Shown: positions 1 to 7,684, counted from the first letter of the stretch. The stretch is 31,753 bases of DNA from Deltaproteobacteria bacterium (GCA_013151235.1 JAADIO010000052.1:1-31753); one strand, 5' to 3'. Translations and numbers: made by a program. Notes: generated by a model not told the origin, from the sequence alone.

Positions 1-1183
1 CCAGGGTGCCGCCGCCGTTGGTGAGGTCCCCGTTGAAGGTATTCACCGAGAGGCGTCCGCCGGTGAAGTCAAAGGTGCCGCCGGGATGTACCTGGATTGT
101 CGCCGCCGAAAGATTCCCTCCTTGCAACTGGTAGGTACCCGTTGCCCCAGGATATTTAGCGAGGGTGAGGATATACGTCACCGTGTTCGACCCGCCGGTC
201 TGGGTAAAGGCGCCCGTGCCGGAGTGGCCGATGTTCTCTACATTGGCGTTGAGGCTGCCGGTGCCGGAGAGGTCGTAGGTACCGCTGCCGCCGGAGTTAA
301 AGCCGAGGTAGAGGTTGTTCGTAACCGCATTCGTCCCACCCGTCTGAGTGAAGGCGCCCATACCGTAGTCGCCGATAAACTCGTAATTGGCACTGAGGCT
401 GCCAGTACTCAAGTCGTAGGTACCGCTCGCTCCGGAGTAAGAACCGAGATATAGGCGATTCGTGACTTGATTCATCCCGCCGGACTGGGTGAAGCCGCCC
501 GTGCCGCCATAGTCGCCGATGTACTCGTAATCTGCCGCAAGGCTGCCGGTGCCGGAGAGGTTGTAGGTACCTTTCCCGCCGGTGTTGTAGCCGAGGAAAA
601 GAATCGAGACCTGAGTTGTCCCACCGCTCTGGGTGAAGGCGCCCGTGCCATGCCAGCCGATGTACTCGTAATCGGCGCTGAGGCTGCCGGTGCCGGAGAG
701 GTCGTAGGTGCCGCTCCCGCCGGAGTTGTAGCCGAGGAAAAGACTCGAGACCTGAGTTGTCCCGCCGCTCTGGTCGTAGATGCCACTGCCGCCAGAGTTG
801 CTGCCAATGTAGAGGGCATTCGTTACGGTGTTTTTTCCGCTGGACTGGGTGAAGGCGCCCGTGCCGTAGAAGCCGATGTACTCGTTATTGGTGCTGAGGC
901 TCCCCGTGCCCGAGAGGGTATGGCTGCCGCTGGTCCCCGTTGCCGAGCCGAGGTACAAACTATCCACATCGATGCTGCCGTTGCCGCCGCCTACGGTGAG
1001 CGTGCCGCCGTTGATGTTGAGCGTGCCGGTACCTGCGCCATTGACGATGTTGCCGGTTACGTTGAGTGTGCCGCCGGAGAGGGTGTAGGCGCCATTCACG
1101 CCGGAGTAGTGACCGATGTAGAGGTTGTTCGTAACTGCATTCGTCCCTCCGGACTGGGTGAAGATACCCGTGCCGTAGTGGCC
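1..1183 (-). pseudogene. Continuation of the repeat surface protein in the shifted frame, running off the left edge
   Basis: Reading the minus strand from 1183 in the frame that resumes the repeat gives an uninterrupted open frame to base 1. It contains at least six further units of the type GTGAFTQSGGTTQVSSLFLGY, then NSGGSGTYDLSGTGSLSA, ending with a Gly/Thr-rich stretch (LSVNTFNGDLTNGGGTL). The gene is therefore much longer than its first open frame and extends outside the window, so its C-terminus (PEP-CTERM, autotransporter barrel or other anchor) cannot be seen. Relative to the neighbouring repeat unit at about 1320, the sequence lacks five bases (GATGT on the plus strand) between 1183 and 1184. 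This could be a real inactivating deletion or an assembly error in a repeat region. Confidence 0.7.
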
Positions 1184-1440
1184 ACTCGTCATCGGCGCTG
1201 AGGCTGCCGGTACCGCTCAGGTTGTAGGTGCCGCTCCCACTGAAGTAGTAGCCGATGTAGAGGTTGTTCGTAACTGCATTTGTCCCACTGCTCTGGGTGA
1301 AGGTACCCGTGCCGTAGTGGCCGATGTACTCGTTATCGGCGCTGAGGCTGCCGGTACCGCTCAGGTCGTAGGTGCCGCTCCCGCCGGAGTAGTAGCCGAG
1401 GTAGAGGTTATTTGTGACATCATTCGTTCCCAAAGACTGG
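205..1440 (-). repeat. Tandem coding repeats of about 141-145 bp (47-48 residues)
   Basis: The plus-strand phrase GCCGATGTACTCGT (or close variants) followed by a CTGAGGCTGCCGGT-like stretch recurs near 225, 370, 510, 655, 870, 1184 (damaged) and 1320. Spacing is mostly 140-145 bp, with longer gaps (about 211 and 318 bp) between the copies at 655, 870 and 1184. On the coding (minus) strand the unit encodes a YIGxYGTGxFTQSxGTN...GTYDLSGTGSLSA beta-solenoid rung pair. High DNA identity between units makes unequal recombination and assembly collapse both plausible. Confidence 0.8.
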
Positions 1441-1850
1441 ACATAGTTCCCCGTATTGCTGGTACCAATGGACTCGGTGTCCGCGTGGAGGGGGTGGCTG
1501 TATCCGTCGTATCCCTGGTTCAGCGTGATCGTTCCTGTTCCGGTGGCGTTGATCCAGAGGGAACCGAGGACGTCCGCAGGATGGAGGGTGTTGTAGTAGT
1601 AGACTGCCCGGTTAGTTGCGTCGGACTGGATGAGATTGACGTTATCCCCGGCCACTGGCTGCCCTGCTCCGCCAGCACCGCCCGGGGTCAGGCCCCAGTT
1701 GGAGCTGAAGTCCCACCGATTGCTGCCCCCGACCCAGTATTTACTGGCTGCCCCGGCGGGGAGGGCGACGAGGAGGAGCAACACGAGGATGATCAGGGAG
1801 GGTAAGTAGTTGATAATCAAGAACAATCGGTTTTTTCTGTGGTGGTTCAT
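960..1850 (-). CDS. Secreted tandem-repeat surface protein, N-terminal part up to a frameshift
   Basis: The start is the ATG at 1850, with AAGGGG about 9 nt upstream; a GTG directly before it (1853) is less likely. Residues 1-35 form a signal peptide: basic start, a long Leu/Ile/Val core, then an ALPAGAA-type cleavage site. A YWVGG...W...NWG module follows, typical of the heads of autotransporter-like beta-helix proteins. After that come Gly/Ser/Thr-rich repeats with the pattern YIGxYGTGxFTQSSGTN, then LYLGYxSGGSGTYDLSG. The protein is probably exported and displayed as a beta-solenoid. After about 222 residues the frame is lost at 1183/1184, and the remaining codons to the TAG at 960 are Arg/His-rich nonsense. 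The correct frame continues on the minus strand to position 1 and beyond (next entry). No specific function can be assigned. Confidence 0.75.
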   Translation of the reverse strand: MNHHRKNRLFLIINYLPSLIILVLLLLVALPAGAASKYWVGGSNRWDFSSNWGLTPGGAGGAGQPVAGDNVNLIQSDATNRAVYYYNTLHPADVLGSLWINATGTGTITLNQGYDGYSHPLHADTESIGTSNTGNYVQSLGTNDVTNNLYLGYYSGGSGTYDLSGTGSLSADNEYIGHYGTGTFTQSSGTNAVTNNLYIGYYFSGSGTYNLSGTGSLSADDEWPLRHGYLHPVRRDECSYEQPLHRSLLRREWRLHPLRRHTQRNRQHRQWRRYRHAQHQRRHAHRRRRQRQHRCG

Positions 1851-1969
1851 CACGGTTTCCCCTTTGACGGAACGGAAATGAACAATTATTGTAGAAACAA
1901 ATTCACCTGTACTGTTTCAGTAACATGAGAAGCTAAAAAGTCGCGAAAAAAATTCAATAATACAAGAAC

Positions 1970-1984
1970 TTTGGGGACGTTGTT
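1970..1984 (+). repeat. REP-like motif, copy 1
   Basis: The 15-mer TTTGGGGACGTTGTT occurs here and, exactly inverted, at 4656-4670. A shorter exact 11-mer copy (GGGGACGTTGT) lies at 2106-2116. Copies 1 and 3 face each other across tex. Confidence 0.7.
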
Positions 1985-2105
1985 TATTTGTTCATTTCGT
2001 CAGGTTTTTCAGGATATACGGATACTTGCGAATAACGGCCTCCACTCGCCGCACAGAAACCTCCTGGGGGTCAGACTTTTATAATTTTATATTTGGTGGG
2101 ATTAA

Positions 2106-2116
2106 GGGGACGTTGT
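2106..2116 (+). repeat. REP-like motif, copy 2
   Basis: This is an exact GGGGACGTTGT copy in the same orientation as copy 1, only 16 bp downstream of the tex stop codon at 2132. Confidence 0.6.
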
Positions 2117-2131
2117 GAAAGCGCCGCACAG

Positions 2132-4300
2132 CTACACCGACCCTATTTTTGGAGCTTCTGCCCGGGTCTGGCCGTTCTTCATCGAAAGGGATATCCGTTT
2201 CCGTTGCAGGTCTACCTCGAGTACTGTAACAGTAACCTTCTGATAAACCTTCACCACGTCTCCGGGGTTTTTTACAAATCTGTCAGAGAGCTGGCTTATA
2301 TGCACCAGTCCGTCCTGGTGGACGCCTATATCCACGAAGGCCCCGAAAGCAGTGATATTGGTGACGATGCCGGGGAGCTTCATTCCGGGCTTCACGTCAT
2401 CGATCTTTTCGACCCCCTCGGCAAACGCGAAAGACTCGAACTCTTCCCGGGGGTCCCGTCCCGGCTTGGCTAGTTCGTCCATAATGTCGTTCAGAGTTGG
2501 CAGGCCCACTCTGTCCGTTACATATCTTGCAAGATCGATGTTTTTTCTGGGGCCGTCCTCTTTCATCAGGTCAACGACTGTACATCCGCTATCCCGGGCC
2601 ATGGCGTCGACGATGTGATAGCTTTCGGGGTGGACCGCGGACCCGTCAAGGATATTTTCACCGTTTTGTATACGGAGAAACCCTGCCGCCTGCTCAAAAG
2701 CCTTGGGTCCGAGGCGGGGAACCTTTTTGAGTCCCTTCCGTGATCTGAAGGGACCGTATTCGTCCCTGTATGCGACAATACTCTTTGCAAGCTGTGGCCC
2801 CAGCCCTGAAACGTAGGTGAGGAGTTGACTGCTCGCTGTATTCACCTCGACACCCACTCCATTCACACAGCTGCTGACAACGTCATCAAGGCTTTTTTTC
2901 AACGCGGTTTGGTTCACATCATGCTGGTATTGACCCACCCCAATGGACTTGGGATCTATCTTCACCAGCTCGGCAAGGGGATCCATGAGTCGTCGTCCGA
3001 TCGATACTGAACCTCGAACGGTCAAATCATATTCGGGAAATTCCTCCCGCGCTGCCTCTGATGCAGAATAGATGGATGCTCCGCTCTCGTTCACCATCAC
3101 AACAATGATTTCACCTGGAAGGCCGAGGCCCCTGATAAATGACTCTGTTTCCCTGCCTGCAGTGCCATTCCCTATGGCTATGGACTCGATCCCGAAACGG
3201 CCACAGAGGTCTTTGATTTTCCCGGCAGCCTCGGAAGCCCCCTGATTAGAAAAGTGAGGAAAGATCGTATCGTTATGGAGTAGCTTCCCCTGGCGGTCAA
3301 GACAGACCACCTTGCACCCTGTCCTGAATCCCGGGTCGATGGCGAGTACGTTTTTGCGGCCCAAAGGTGGGGAAAGCAGAAGCTGCCTCAAGTTTTCGAC
3401 AAAGACATGTATCGCCTCCTCATCGGCCCGCTTTTTTACGGCAAGTCGTATTTCGCCCTCCATGGATGAAGAGAGCAGCCGTTTGTAACTGTCCTGGACA
3501 GCAATGCGTACCTGTTCAGATGCCGGACCACTCCCTTTGACAAACAGTGGTTCAAGCAGAGAGAGCGCTTCATTTTCGGACGGCGCTATGCGGAGGATCA
3601 GGAATCCCTCGTTCTCCCCGCGTCGAATGGCCAGGACCCTATGTGAGGGGGCCTTGGAAACAGGCTCCTCCCAATCATAATAGTCTTTGTACTTTATCCC
3701 TTCTTCTTTTTTCCCGGTGATAACCTTGGAGCGCATGATGGCTTTGGTTGAATAGAGTTCACGCATCTTTTCCCGTGCCCACTGGTTCTCGCTCACCCAT
3801 TCGGCGATAATGTCTCGGGCTCCTGCAAGGGCTTCATCCACGGACGCAATTCCTTTTTCCGTATTGATGAATGCAAAGGCTTCAGCTTCCGGGTTTATTT
3901 CACCCTGTTCGTATAATTTTGAGGATAGAGGCTCCAGCCCTTTCTCCTTGGCCACCGTAGCACGCGTGCGGCGTTTGGGGCGGAAGGGAAGATAGATATC
4001 CTCAAGGATGGTGATGGATTCAGCGTCTTGGATCTTCTTCTTCAATTCCTCTGTAAGTAAGTCCCGCTCTTCCAGGGACTTGACAATAGCGTCACGCCGT
4101 TTGTCCAGTTCTATCAGCCTTTCGATCCTGTCCCTTATCGCTGCGATCGAAACTTCGTCAAGGCTTTCGGTGGCCTCCTTCCTATACCGGGCGATGAAGG
4201 GGATCGACGCACCAGTATCAAGCAGGGCCACAGTTGACTTGACCTGCGAAGGCTTGATCGCAAGTTCTTTTGCGATTGTCTGAATATGCAATTCGTTCAT
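2132..4300 (-). CDS. tex: Tex, RNA-binding transcription accessory protein
   Basis: This 722-residue cytoplasmic protein matches the Tex/YhgF family from end to end. In order it has the helical Tex N-terminal domain (about 5-195, with FIARYRKEATESLDE and LPFRPKRRTRATVAKEKGLE), a YqgF/RuvC-like domain starting at about residue 317 (NVLAIDPGFRTGCKVVCLD), the helix-hairpin-helix region (VNTASSQLLTYVSGLGPQLAK, GPFRSRKGLKKVPRLG) and a C-terminal S1 RNA-binding domain from about 641 (FGAFVDIGVHQDGLVHIS). Tex binds nucleic acid and is linked to transcription quality control. The ATG at 4300 is preceded by AAGGAA. Length is normal for the family and no damage is visible. The gene stands alone, flanked on both sides by REP/transposase debris. 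Confidence 0.96.
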   Translation of the reverse strand: MNELHIQTIAKELAIKPSQVKSTVALLDTGASIPFIARYRKEATESLDEVSIAAIRDRIERLIELDKRRDAIVKSLEERDLLTEELKKKIQDAESITILEDIYLPFRPKRRTRATVAKEKGLEPLSSKLYEQGEINPEAEAFAFINTEKGIASVDEALAGARDIIAEWVSENQWAREKMRELYSTKAIMRSKVITGKKEEGIKYKDYYDWEEPVSKAPSHRVLAIRRGENEGFLILRIAPSENEALSLLEPLFVKGSGPASEQVRIAVQDSYKRLLSSSMEGEIRLAVKKRADEEAIHVFVENLRQLLLSPPLGRKNVLAIDPGFRTGCKVVCLDRQGKLLHNDTIFPHFSNQGASEAAGKIKDLCGRFGIESIAIGNGTAGRETESFIRGLGLPGEIIVVMVNESGASIYSASEAAREEFPEYDLTVRGSVSIGRRLMDPLAELVKIDPKSIGVGQYQHDVNQTALKKSLDDVVSSCVNGVGVEVNTASSQLLTYVSGLGPQLAKSIVAYRDEYGPFRSRKGLKKVPRLGPKAFEQAAGFLRIQNGENILDGSAVHPESYHIVDAMARDSGCTVVDLMKEDGPRKNIDLARYVTDRVGLPTLNDIMDELAKPGRDPREEFESFAFAEGVEKIDDVKPGMKLPGIVTNITAFGAFVDIGVHQDGLVHISQLSDRFVKNPGDVVKVYQKVTVTVLEVDLQRKRISLSMKNGQTRAEAPKIGSV

Positions 4301-4340
4301 GATTTCCTTGGGATCATCTGTCTACTTCCTGCCGCGTTTT

Positions 4341-4369
4341 ATGATAGGGGAAGTGTTGTAATCATGCAA
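4341..4369 (-). promoter_or_regulatory. Candidate sigma-70 promoter for tex
   Basis: On the minus strand, TTGCAT (4364-4369) and TATCAT (4341-4346) are separated by 17 bp, about 40 bp upstream of the tex ATG. The -10 is good and the -35 weak. Confidence 0.35.
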
Positions 4370-4463
4370 CAAATAAACCTTATGCGTGCGGTGGATAGAG
4401 GGTGGAATAAACAAGTCGAAGATATTCATCGACGAAGAGTGCAAGAATACAGGGGGCAGCGCA

Positions 4464-4631
4464 ATGGAAGTCAAGAACGGTGCGCGCCGGAGAGCGGTGT
4501 GCCGATTACGGGCTGTCATAGCCTCACGGAGTCGGATGGAACTGGGTTTGTCATCCGCTGAGATCGCCCGTCACCTTGGAGTGGCGATCTCCAGCATTTC
4601 GCGGTCGATCCAGAGGATTGAAGATCAGTGA
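4464..4631 (+). pseudogene. C-terminal remnant of a REP-associated tyrosine transposase (RAYT, IS200-like)
   Basis: The frame from the ATG at 4464 encodes ARRRAVCRLRAVIASRSRMEL, then GLSSAEIARHLGVAISSISRSIQRIEDQ, and a stop. This is the C-terminal helix-turn-helix tail that many RAYT proteins carry after the HUH nuclease domain. The catalytic HUH domain and its tyrosine are absent; the in-frame sequence upstream (4386-4463) does not resemble the family. The stump is followed 25 bp later by an inverted REP-like motif (4656-4670), which is where the element's end would be expected. It is a decayed mobile element, not a working gene. Family assignment rests on the motif style alone. Confidence 0.6.
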
Positions 4632-4655
4632 TCGCCATAGCAATGTACGTCCGGT

Positions 4656-4670
4656 AACAACGTCCCCAAA
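4656..4670 (-). repeat. REP-like motif, copy 3 (inverted)
   Basis: The plus strand reads AACAACGTCCCCAAA, the exact reverse complement of the 15-mer at 1970-1984. It marks the downstream end of the transposase remnant. Confidence 0.65.
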
Positions 4671-4686
4671 ATCGTCGTTAAACCGG

Positions 4687-5016
4687 CTACTCTCGTTTGA
4701 TAATGATTGTTTCAGCCATGTCGGTATCCACTGCATACTGGCTGTAACCGACCGAGAAGACAAAGGATGGAAAATCGGCGTTCAATTCAATGGGATTGCC
4801 GGGAAGCACACCCATGACCATCAGCTTTCGCAGTTTCTTTGAGTCGCCCGCTTTGATATAGGCGATGGTCCCCGTCTCCCCCGGCTTCAGGTGGGTCAGT
4901 GGAGTGATAAACTTCTTGTCGATGGCATTTCCATTGACTTTCTCCGACCTGGATTCTTCTTCCAGATGTTCCCACAACTTTCCCTGGGTTTCTTCAATCT
5001 GATCACGGTTATGCAT
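4687..5016 (-). CDS. feoA: FeoA-domain protein, ferrous iron transport
   Basis: The predicted protein has 109 residues. The start is the ATG at 5016, preceded by AGAGGAG and overlapping the stop of the upstream small gene; the longer in-frame extension is rejected because it lies inside that gene. Residues about 35-107 form the SH3-like FeoA fold (PLTHLKPGETGTIAYIKAG, then LRKLMVMGVLPGNPIELN, ending in AETIIIKRE). The N-terminal ~30 residues are an unusual charged extension. FeoA is a small cytosolic protein that supports the FeoB membrane transporter. It is the last gene of a feoB, zinc-ribbon, feoA operon with overlapping or near-overlapping ends; this reverses the common feoA-feoB order. 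Confidence 0.9.
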   Translation of the reverse strand: MHNRDQIEETQGKLWEHLEEESRSEKVNGNAIDKKFITPLTHLKPGETGTIAYIKAGDSKKLRKLMVMGVLPGNPIELNADFPSFVFSVGYSQYAVDTDMAETIIIKRE

Positions 5017-5200
5017 GGGTGTTACTCCTCTGTTTTTTGATAAAATGTATGATTCTTTGGACAAAGTCCAGTTCCCGGGGGGACTCGTATCCGCAGTAAG
5101 GACACTTGACCCTCTGACAGCCGCCGAAGGATGCGCAGGTCCGGCACTCTTTCCTGGAACGCTCAGCGGAAAACTCCTTTCGACAGAATGGACAGATCAC
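5009..5200 (-). CDS. Small Cys-rich zinc-ribbon-like protein between feoB and feoA
   Basis: This 63-residue protein starts at the GTG at 5200, which overlaps the feoB stop (GTGA); AGGAG lies about 7 nt upstream, inside feoB. It has seven cysteines: CPFC at the start, CRTC, a single C, then CPYC near residue 33-36. A basic tail with an amphipathic helix follows (LDFVQRIIHFIKKQ). The pattern suggests a zinc ribbon or a redox-sensitive metal site. Its position, translationally coupled on both sides, implies a role in Fe(II) uptake, perhaps analogous to FeoC, but it shows no recognisable similarity to FeoC's winged helix. The function is unassigned. Confidence 0.75.
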   Translation of the reverse strand: MICPFCRKEFSAERSRKECRTCASFGGCQRVKCPYCGYESPRELDFVQRIIHFIKKQRSNTHA

Positions 5201-7188
5201 AACTGGACTCCTGTAAAGTTCAGCATGGCGTTCACCAGGCCGCCGACCGCAAAGGCGAAGGGGAAGATAAAAAGGGCCATGGCGCCGGCTACCTTGAGCC
5301 CGCGTTCTTTCTTCATGATCAGAAACTGGGCAATACAGGGAACGAACAGGGTCAGGGTGATGACCGCCACAGCCAATTGGTTGCCGCTGAGTGTTCCAGC
5401 CTGTTGCAGGTCGTAAAGGCCGGCGGCACCGTAATCCCGGCGGAAAAAGCCGAACAGGAAGGATACCGCCGCTTCTTCGGGAAGGCCGATCCAGGCCATC
5501 ACATGTGCCAGCCAGGAGACGATGACGTCGAAGGTCCCGGTAATTTTCCCCAGCCAGATCAGGAGGCTGGCCAGAATGAACAACGGCAGGATTTCGATGA
5601 AATACCACTGCATGCGGGTGTAGGTCTTCATGAAGACGGCACCCGGGCGGGGCATGCGCAGAGGGGGGACTTCCATGTAGAAATTCGGCCGGTCGCCGGG
5701 CATCAGCCGTGCGGTAAGAAAGCCGATGAATAGAAAAATGCCCAGCATGAATACCGCCCAGACCGCCATAACGGCCGGTTCTTCCGCCATCATGCTGAGG
5801 ATGACCCCGAGCTGGGCGCTGCAGGGGATCGCCAGGGCCAGCAGCAAGGTGGCAATGATTCGCTCCCGCTTGGTTTCCAGGGTGCGGGTGACCATGGTGG
5901 CCATGGTATCACAGCCGAAACCGAGAGTCATGGGAATCACCGCCCGTCCGTTGAGGCCGATTTTCTTGAAAATCCGGTCGACCAGCAGTGCCAGTCGGGG
6001 TAGATAACCGGTGTCCTCGATGATCGAAAAGGCGATGAAGAAGGTGCCGACGATCGGTAGAATGATGGCGATGGCATAGCGGATCCCCAGGGTGATGATG
6101 CCATAGTCCATGCCGACAAGATCCCGGATTGGTTGCCAGGGGACGTAGGCCGTGAGGACGTTGTTGATCCAGGGATTGATCTGTTTCCCGAACAGGCCGC
6201 CCTCAAGAAAATCCACGACGGTGCCGGCGCCGAACTTACCGACGAACTTGTAGAGTCCGAAGTAGAGGACGAAAAGCAGGATGGGAACCCCCGTCAGGGG
6301 CCGCATGGTCCAGCCACCCAGACGGTTGGCGAAGGTTTTTCCCTTTGCGGCCGGCGGCGCAAACGCTTCTTCGCAGATCCTGGTTGCACGCTTGTGAAGC
6401 ATCATGGGTACCGTGTAACCGGCGGGCTCATCCGGCTTCTCTTCCAGTTCCTCCAGGGTGGCATTGAGAAGGTCGATTGATGGACCCTCGGCCCGCGCCT
6501 CTCCGGTAATAAACTCATCCCCCTGGATCAACAGCAGGGCAAGCGCCCGCTGTGACAGACCTCGACCCGTCGGCATGATCCGTGTAAGGGTCTTTATCGC
6601 TCCGTCAATGGCCTTGCCGTAATGGATCTCCGGGGTTTCCCCAGAGTGACGGCGGGAGACGATTTTCTTTTTCAGGGTATCGACCCCTTCCCCGGAAAGT
6701 GCCGATACGGACACCACCGGGACACCCAGCTTCTTTTCCAGAAGCGTCGTGTCGATGCGGATTCCCAGGCGGTCCGCTTCGTCGATCATGTTGAGGACCA
6801 GTATGACCGGAAGGCCGGACTCGATGAATTGCAAGGTGAGAGAGAGCATACGCTTCAGGTTCTTGGCGTCGATGACATGCAAGACCACATCGAACTTCCC
6901 GGCGAGAAGGATGTCACGGCTGACGCGCTCCTCTTCGGTGATCGGCAACAGGGAGTACATCCCCGGGGTATCCTCGATGGTGAACTCCTCGTCACCGATC
7001 CGGCATTTCCCTCGGGCAACCTCCACCGTCGTTCCGGGATAGTTGGAGACAATGACGTAAGAGCCGGTCAGCCGGTTGAAGAGGGCGCTCTTGCCTACAT
7101 TGGGGTTCCCGACCATAACAATTTTCTTGAGCCCGCTCACTTCGCTGGATTGGCCGCCATGGCAGCCGCAACTACTTTTCCGCTTCAT
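5197..7188 (-). CDS. feoB: FeoB, GTP-dependent ferrous iron transporter
   Basis: The predicted protein has 663 residues. The ATG at 7188 is chosen because GGAGG sits 7 nt upstream; an in-frame TTG at 7194 lies too close to it. A short Cys-rich N-terminus (CGCHGG) precedes the G domain: GNPNVGKS (G1), a YPGTTVE G2 region, DTPG (G3), NMID (G4) and a VSVSALSG G5 region. The cytosolic helical domain and the polytopic membrane domain follow, the latter with two gate-like segments (LGFGCDTMA... and the later VPCIAQF stretch). FeoB imports Fe(II) through the inner membrane. The length is at the short end for the family, but all parts are present. The gene has its own operator-like dyad (7216-7245) and is separated from the upstream arsR-type gene by a terminator, so it is probably controlled by that repressor. 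Confidence 0.95.
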   Translation of the reverse strand: MKRKSSCGCHGGQSSEVSGLKKIVMVGNPNVGKSALFNRLTGSYVIVSNYPGTTVEVARGKCRIGDEEFTIEDTPGMYSLLPITEEERVSRDILLAGKFDVVLHVIDAKNLKRMLSLTLQFIESGLPVILVLNMIDEADRLGIRIDTTLLEKKLGVPVVSVSALSGEGVDTLKKKIVSRRHSGETPEIHYGKAIDGAIKTLTRIMPTGRGLSQRALALLLIQGDEFITGEARAEGPSIDLLNATLEELEEKPDEPAGYTVPMMLHKRATRICEEAFAPPAAKGKTFANRLGGWTMRPLTGVPILLFVLYFGLYKFVGKFGAGTVVDFLEGGLFGKQINPWINNVLTAYVPWQPIRDLVGMDYGIITLGIRYAIAIILPIVGTFFIAFSIIEDTGYLPRLALLVDRIFKKIGLNGRAVIPMTLGFGCDTMATMVTRTLETKRERIIATLLLALAIPCSAQLGVILSMMAEEPAVMAVWAVFMLGIFLFIGFLTARLMPGDRPNFYMEVPPLRMPRPGAVFMKTYTRMQWYFIEILPLFILASLLIWLGKITGTFDVIVSWLAHVMAWIGLPEEAAVSFLFGFFRRDYGAAGLYDLQQAGTLSGNQLAVAVITLTLFVPCIAQFLIMKKERGLKVAGAMALFIFPFAFAVGGLVNAMLNFTGVQL

Positions 7189-7215
7189 TTCCAAACCTCC
7201 GTTCGATTTTGTTTA

Positions 7216-7245
7216 TATCTGAACATGTGCGGATATGTTCAGATA
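7216..7245. promoter_or_regulatory. ArsR/SmtB-type operator overlapping the feoB promoter
   Basis: There is a perfect inverted repeat TATCTGAACAT-N8-ATGTTCAGATA, with arms 7216-7226 and 7235-7245. The TGAACA/TGTTCA cores match the general form of SmtB/ArsR operators. On the minus strand a TATAAA follows the distal arm and a TGAACA (4 of 6 to TTGACA) lies 18-19 bp before it, so repressor binding would block the promoter. It sits 28 bp upstream of the feoB ATG. Confidence 0.75.
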
Positions 7246-7252
7246 AGTTGGC

Positions 7253-7283
7253 AAAAAAAATTCACCCGGCCTCCACATGCCGG
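7253..7283 (-). terminator. Intrinsic terminator at the end of the arsR-type gene
   Basis: On the minus strand a CCGGC-N8-GCCGG hairpin (arms 7279-7283 and 7266-7270) overlaps the last codons of the arsR-type gene and is followed after a few bases by a run of eight T (7260-7253). It would separate arsR transcription from feoB. Confidence 0.6.
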
Positions 7284-7618
7284 ATCCCTTCTTCAAACAG
7301 AGTGCGCACATGATCGTCGTCGAGTGAGTAATAGACCATTTTGCCGTCCTTTCTCGATTTGACCAGCCGGGCGGAACGCAGAATACGCAGTTGATGAGAA
7401 ATCGCTGATTGGGTTGCGTTGACCACGGCGGCAATGTCACAGACGCAGAGTTCTTCTTCGGAGATTGCGTGTAGAATTCTCACCCGGGTCGGTTCGGCCA
7501 GAACTTTGAAGATCTCGGCCAGGTCGACGATGGTTCGATCATCGTTCATCCGGGCCCTGGCTCTCTCCACCCGTTCTTTATCTACATAGTAGATCTGACA
7601 AATATCGTTTGCCGTCAT
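7262..7618 (-). CDS. ArsR/SmtB-family metal-responsive repressor, upstream of feoB
   Basis: The start is the ATG at 7618 (118 residues). The frame is open to a TTG at 7657, but that TTG overlaps the promoter -10 and cannot be the start. The winged helix-turn-helix spans about 35-100 (LAEPTRVRILHAI, then SAISHQLRILRSARLV, and the wing KDGKMVYYSLDD). The alpha-3 motif ELCVCD has the CxC pair used for As(III)/Cd-type sensing. In the last helix the D-x-H and a His 11 residues later are present, but the final ligand of the classic alpha-5 zinc site is out of register. The gene probably represses itself and feoB through dyads at 7629-7644 and 7216-7245. The inducing metal cannot be settled from sequence; control of an iron transporter by this family is notable. 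Confidence 0.88.
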   Translation of the reverse strand: MTANDICQIYYVDKERVERARARMNDDRTIVDLAEIFKVLAEPTRVRILHAISEEELCVCDIAAVVNATQSAISHQLRILRSARLVKSRKDGKMVYYSLDDDHVRTLFEEGIRHVEAG

Positions 7619-7628
7619 ATCTGCTCGT

Positions 7629-7684
7629 ATGAATAGTCGTTCATGCGTTGTGGACAATTTACGTTGTTTTGATGTTCATGTCAA
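7629..7684 (-). promoter_or_regulatory. Promoter and operator-like dyad of the arsR-type gene
   Basis: On the minus strand, TTGACA (7679-7684) and TAAATT (7656-7661) are separated by 17 bp. Just downstream, ATGAA-N6-TTCAT (7629-7644) forms a dyad between the expected transcription start and the ATG at 7618. Extra TGTTCA/TGAACA half-sites lie around the -35. Confidence 0.65.

Larger units (their letters stand above)
1851..2131. other. Intergenic region with REP-like motifs, no gene seen
   Basis: This 281-bp A+T-rich gap separates the repeat-protein start from the tex stop. It contains two plus-strand copies of GGGGACGTTGT (1973-1983 and 2106-2116) and, near 2066-2080, a GGGGGTCAGACTTTT phrase of the kind often found at the ends of REP-associated (IS200-like) elements. 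No convincing open frame is present. The promoter for the repeat protein should lie at 1860-1960, but no strong hexamer pair was identified. Confidence 0.6.

Noticed and set aside
467-1201. Long plus-strand open frame across the repeat region
   Set aside because: It is antisense to the repeat protein. Its Ala/Gly/Val-rich repetitive translation (ADVLVIGAEAAGAGEVVG) mirrors the coding repeats on the other strand.
7619-7657. N-terminal extension of the arsR-type gene to a TTG
   Set aside because: The TTG lies inside the -10 hexamer of a good TTGACA-17-TAAATT promoter, so it could not be transcribed.
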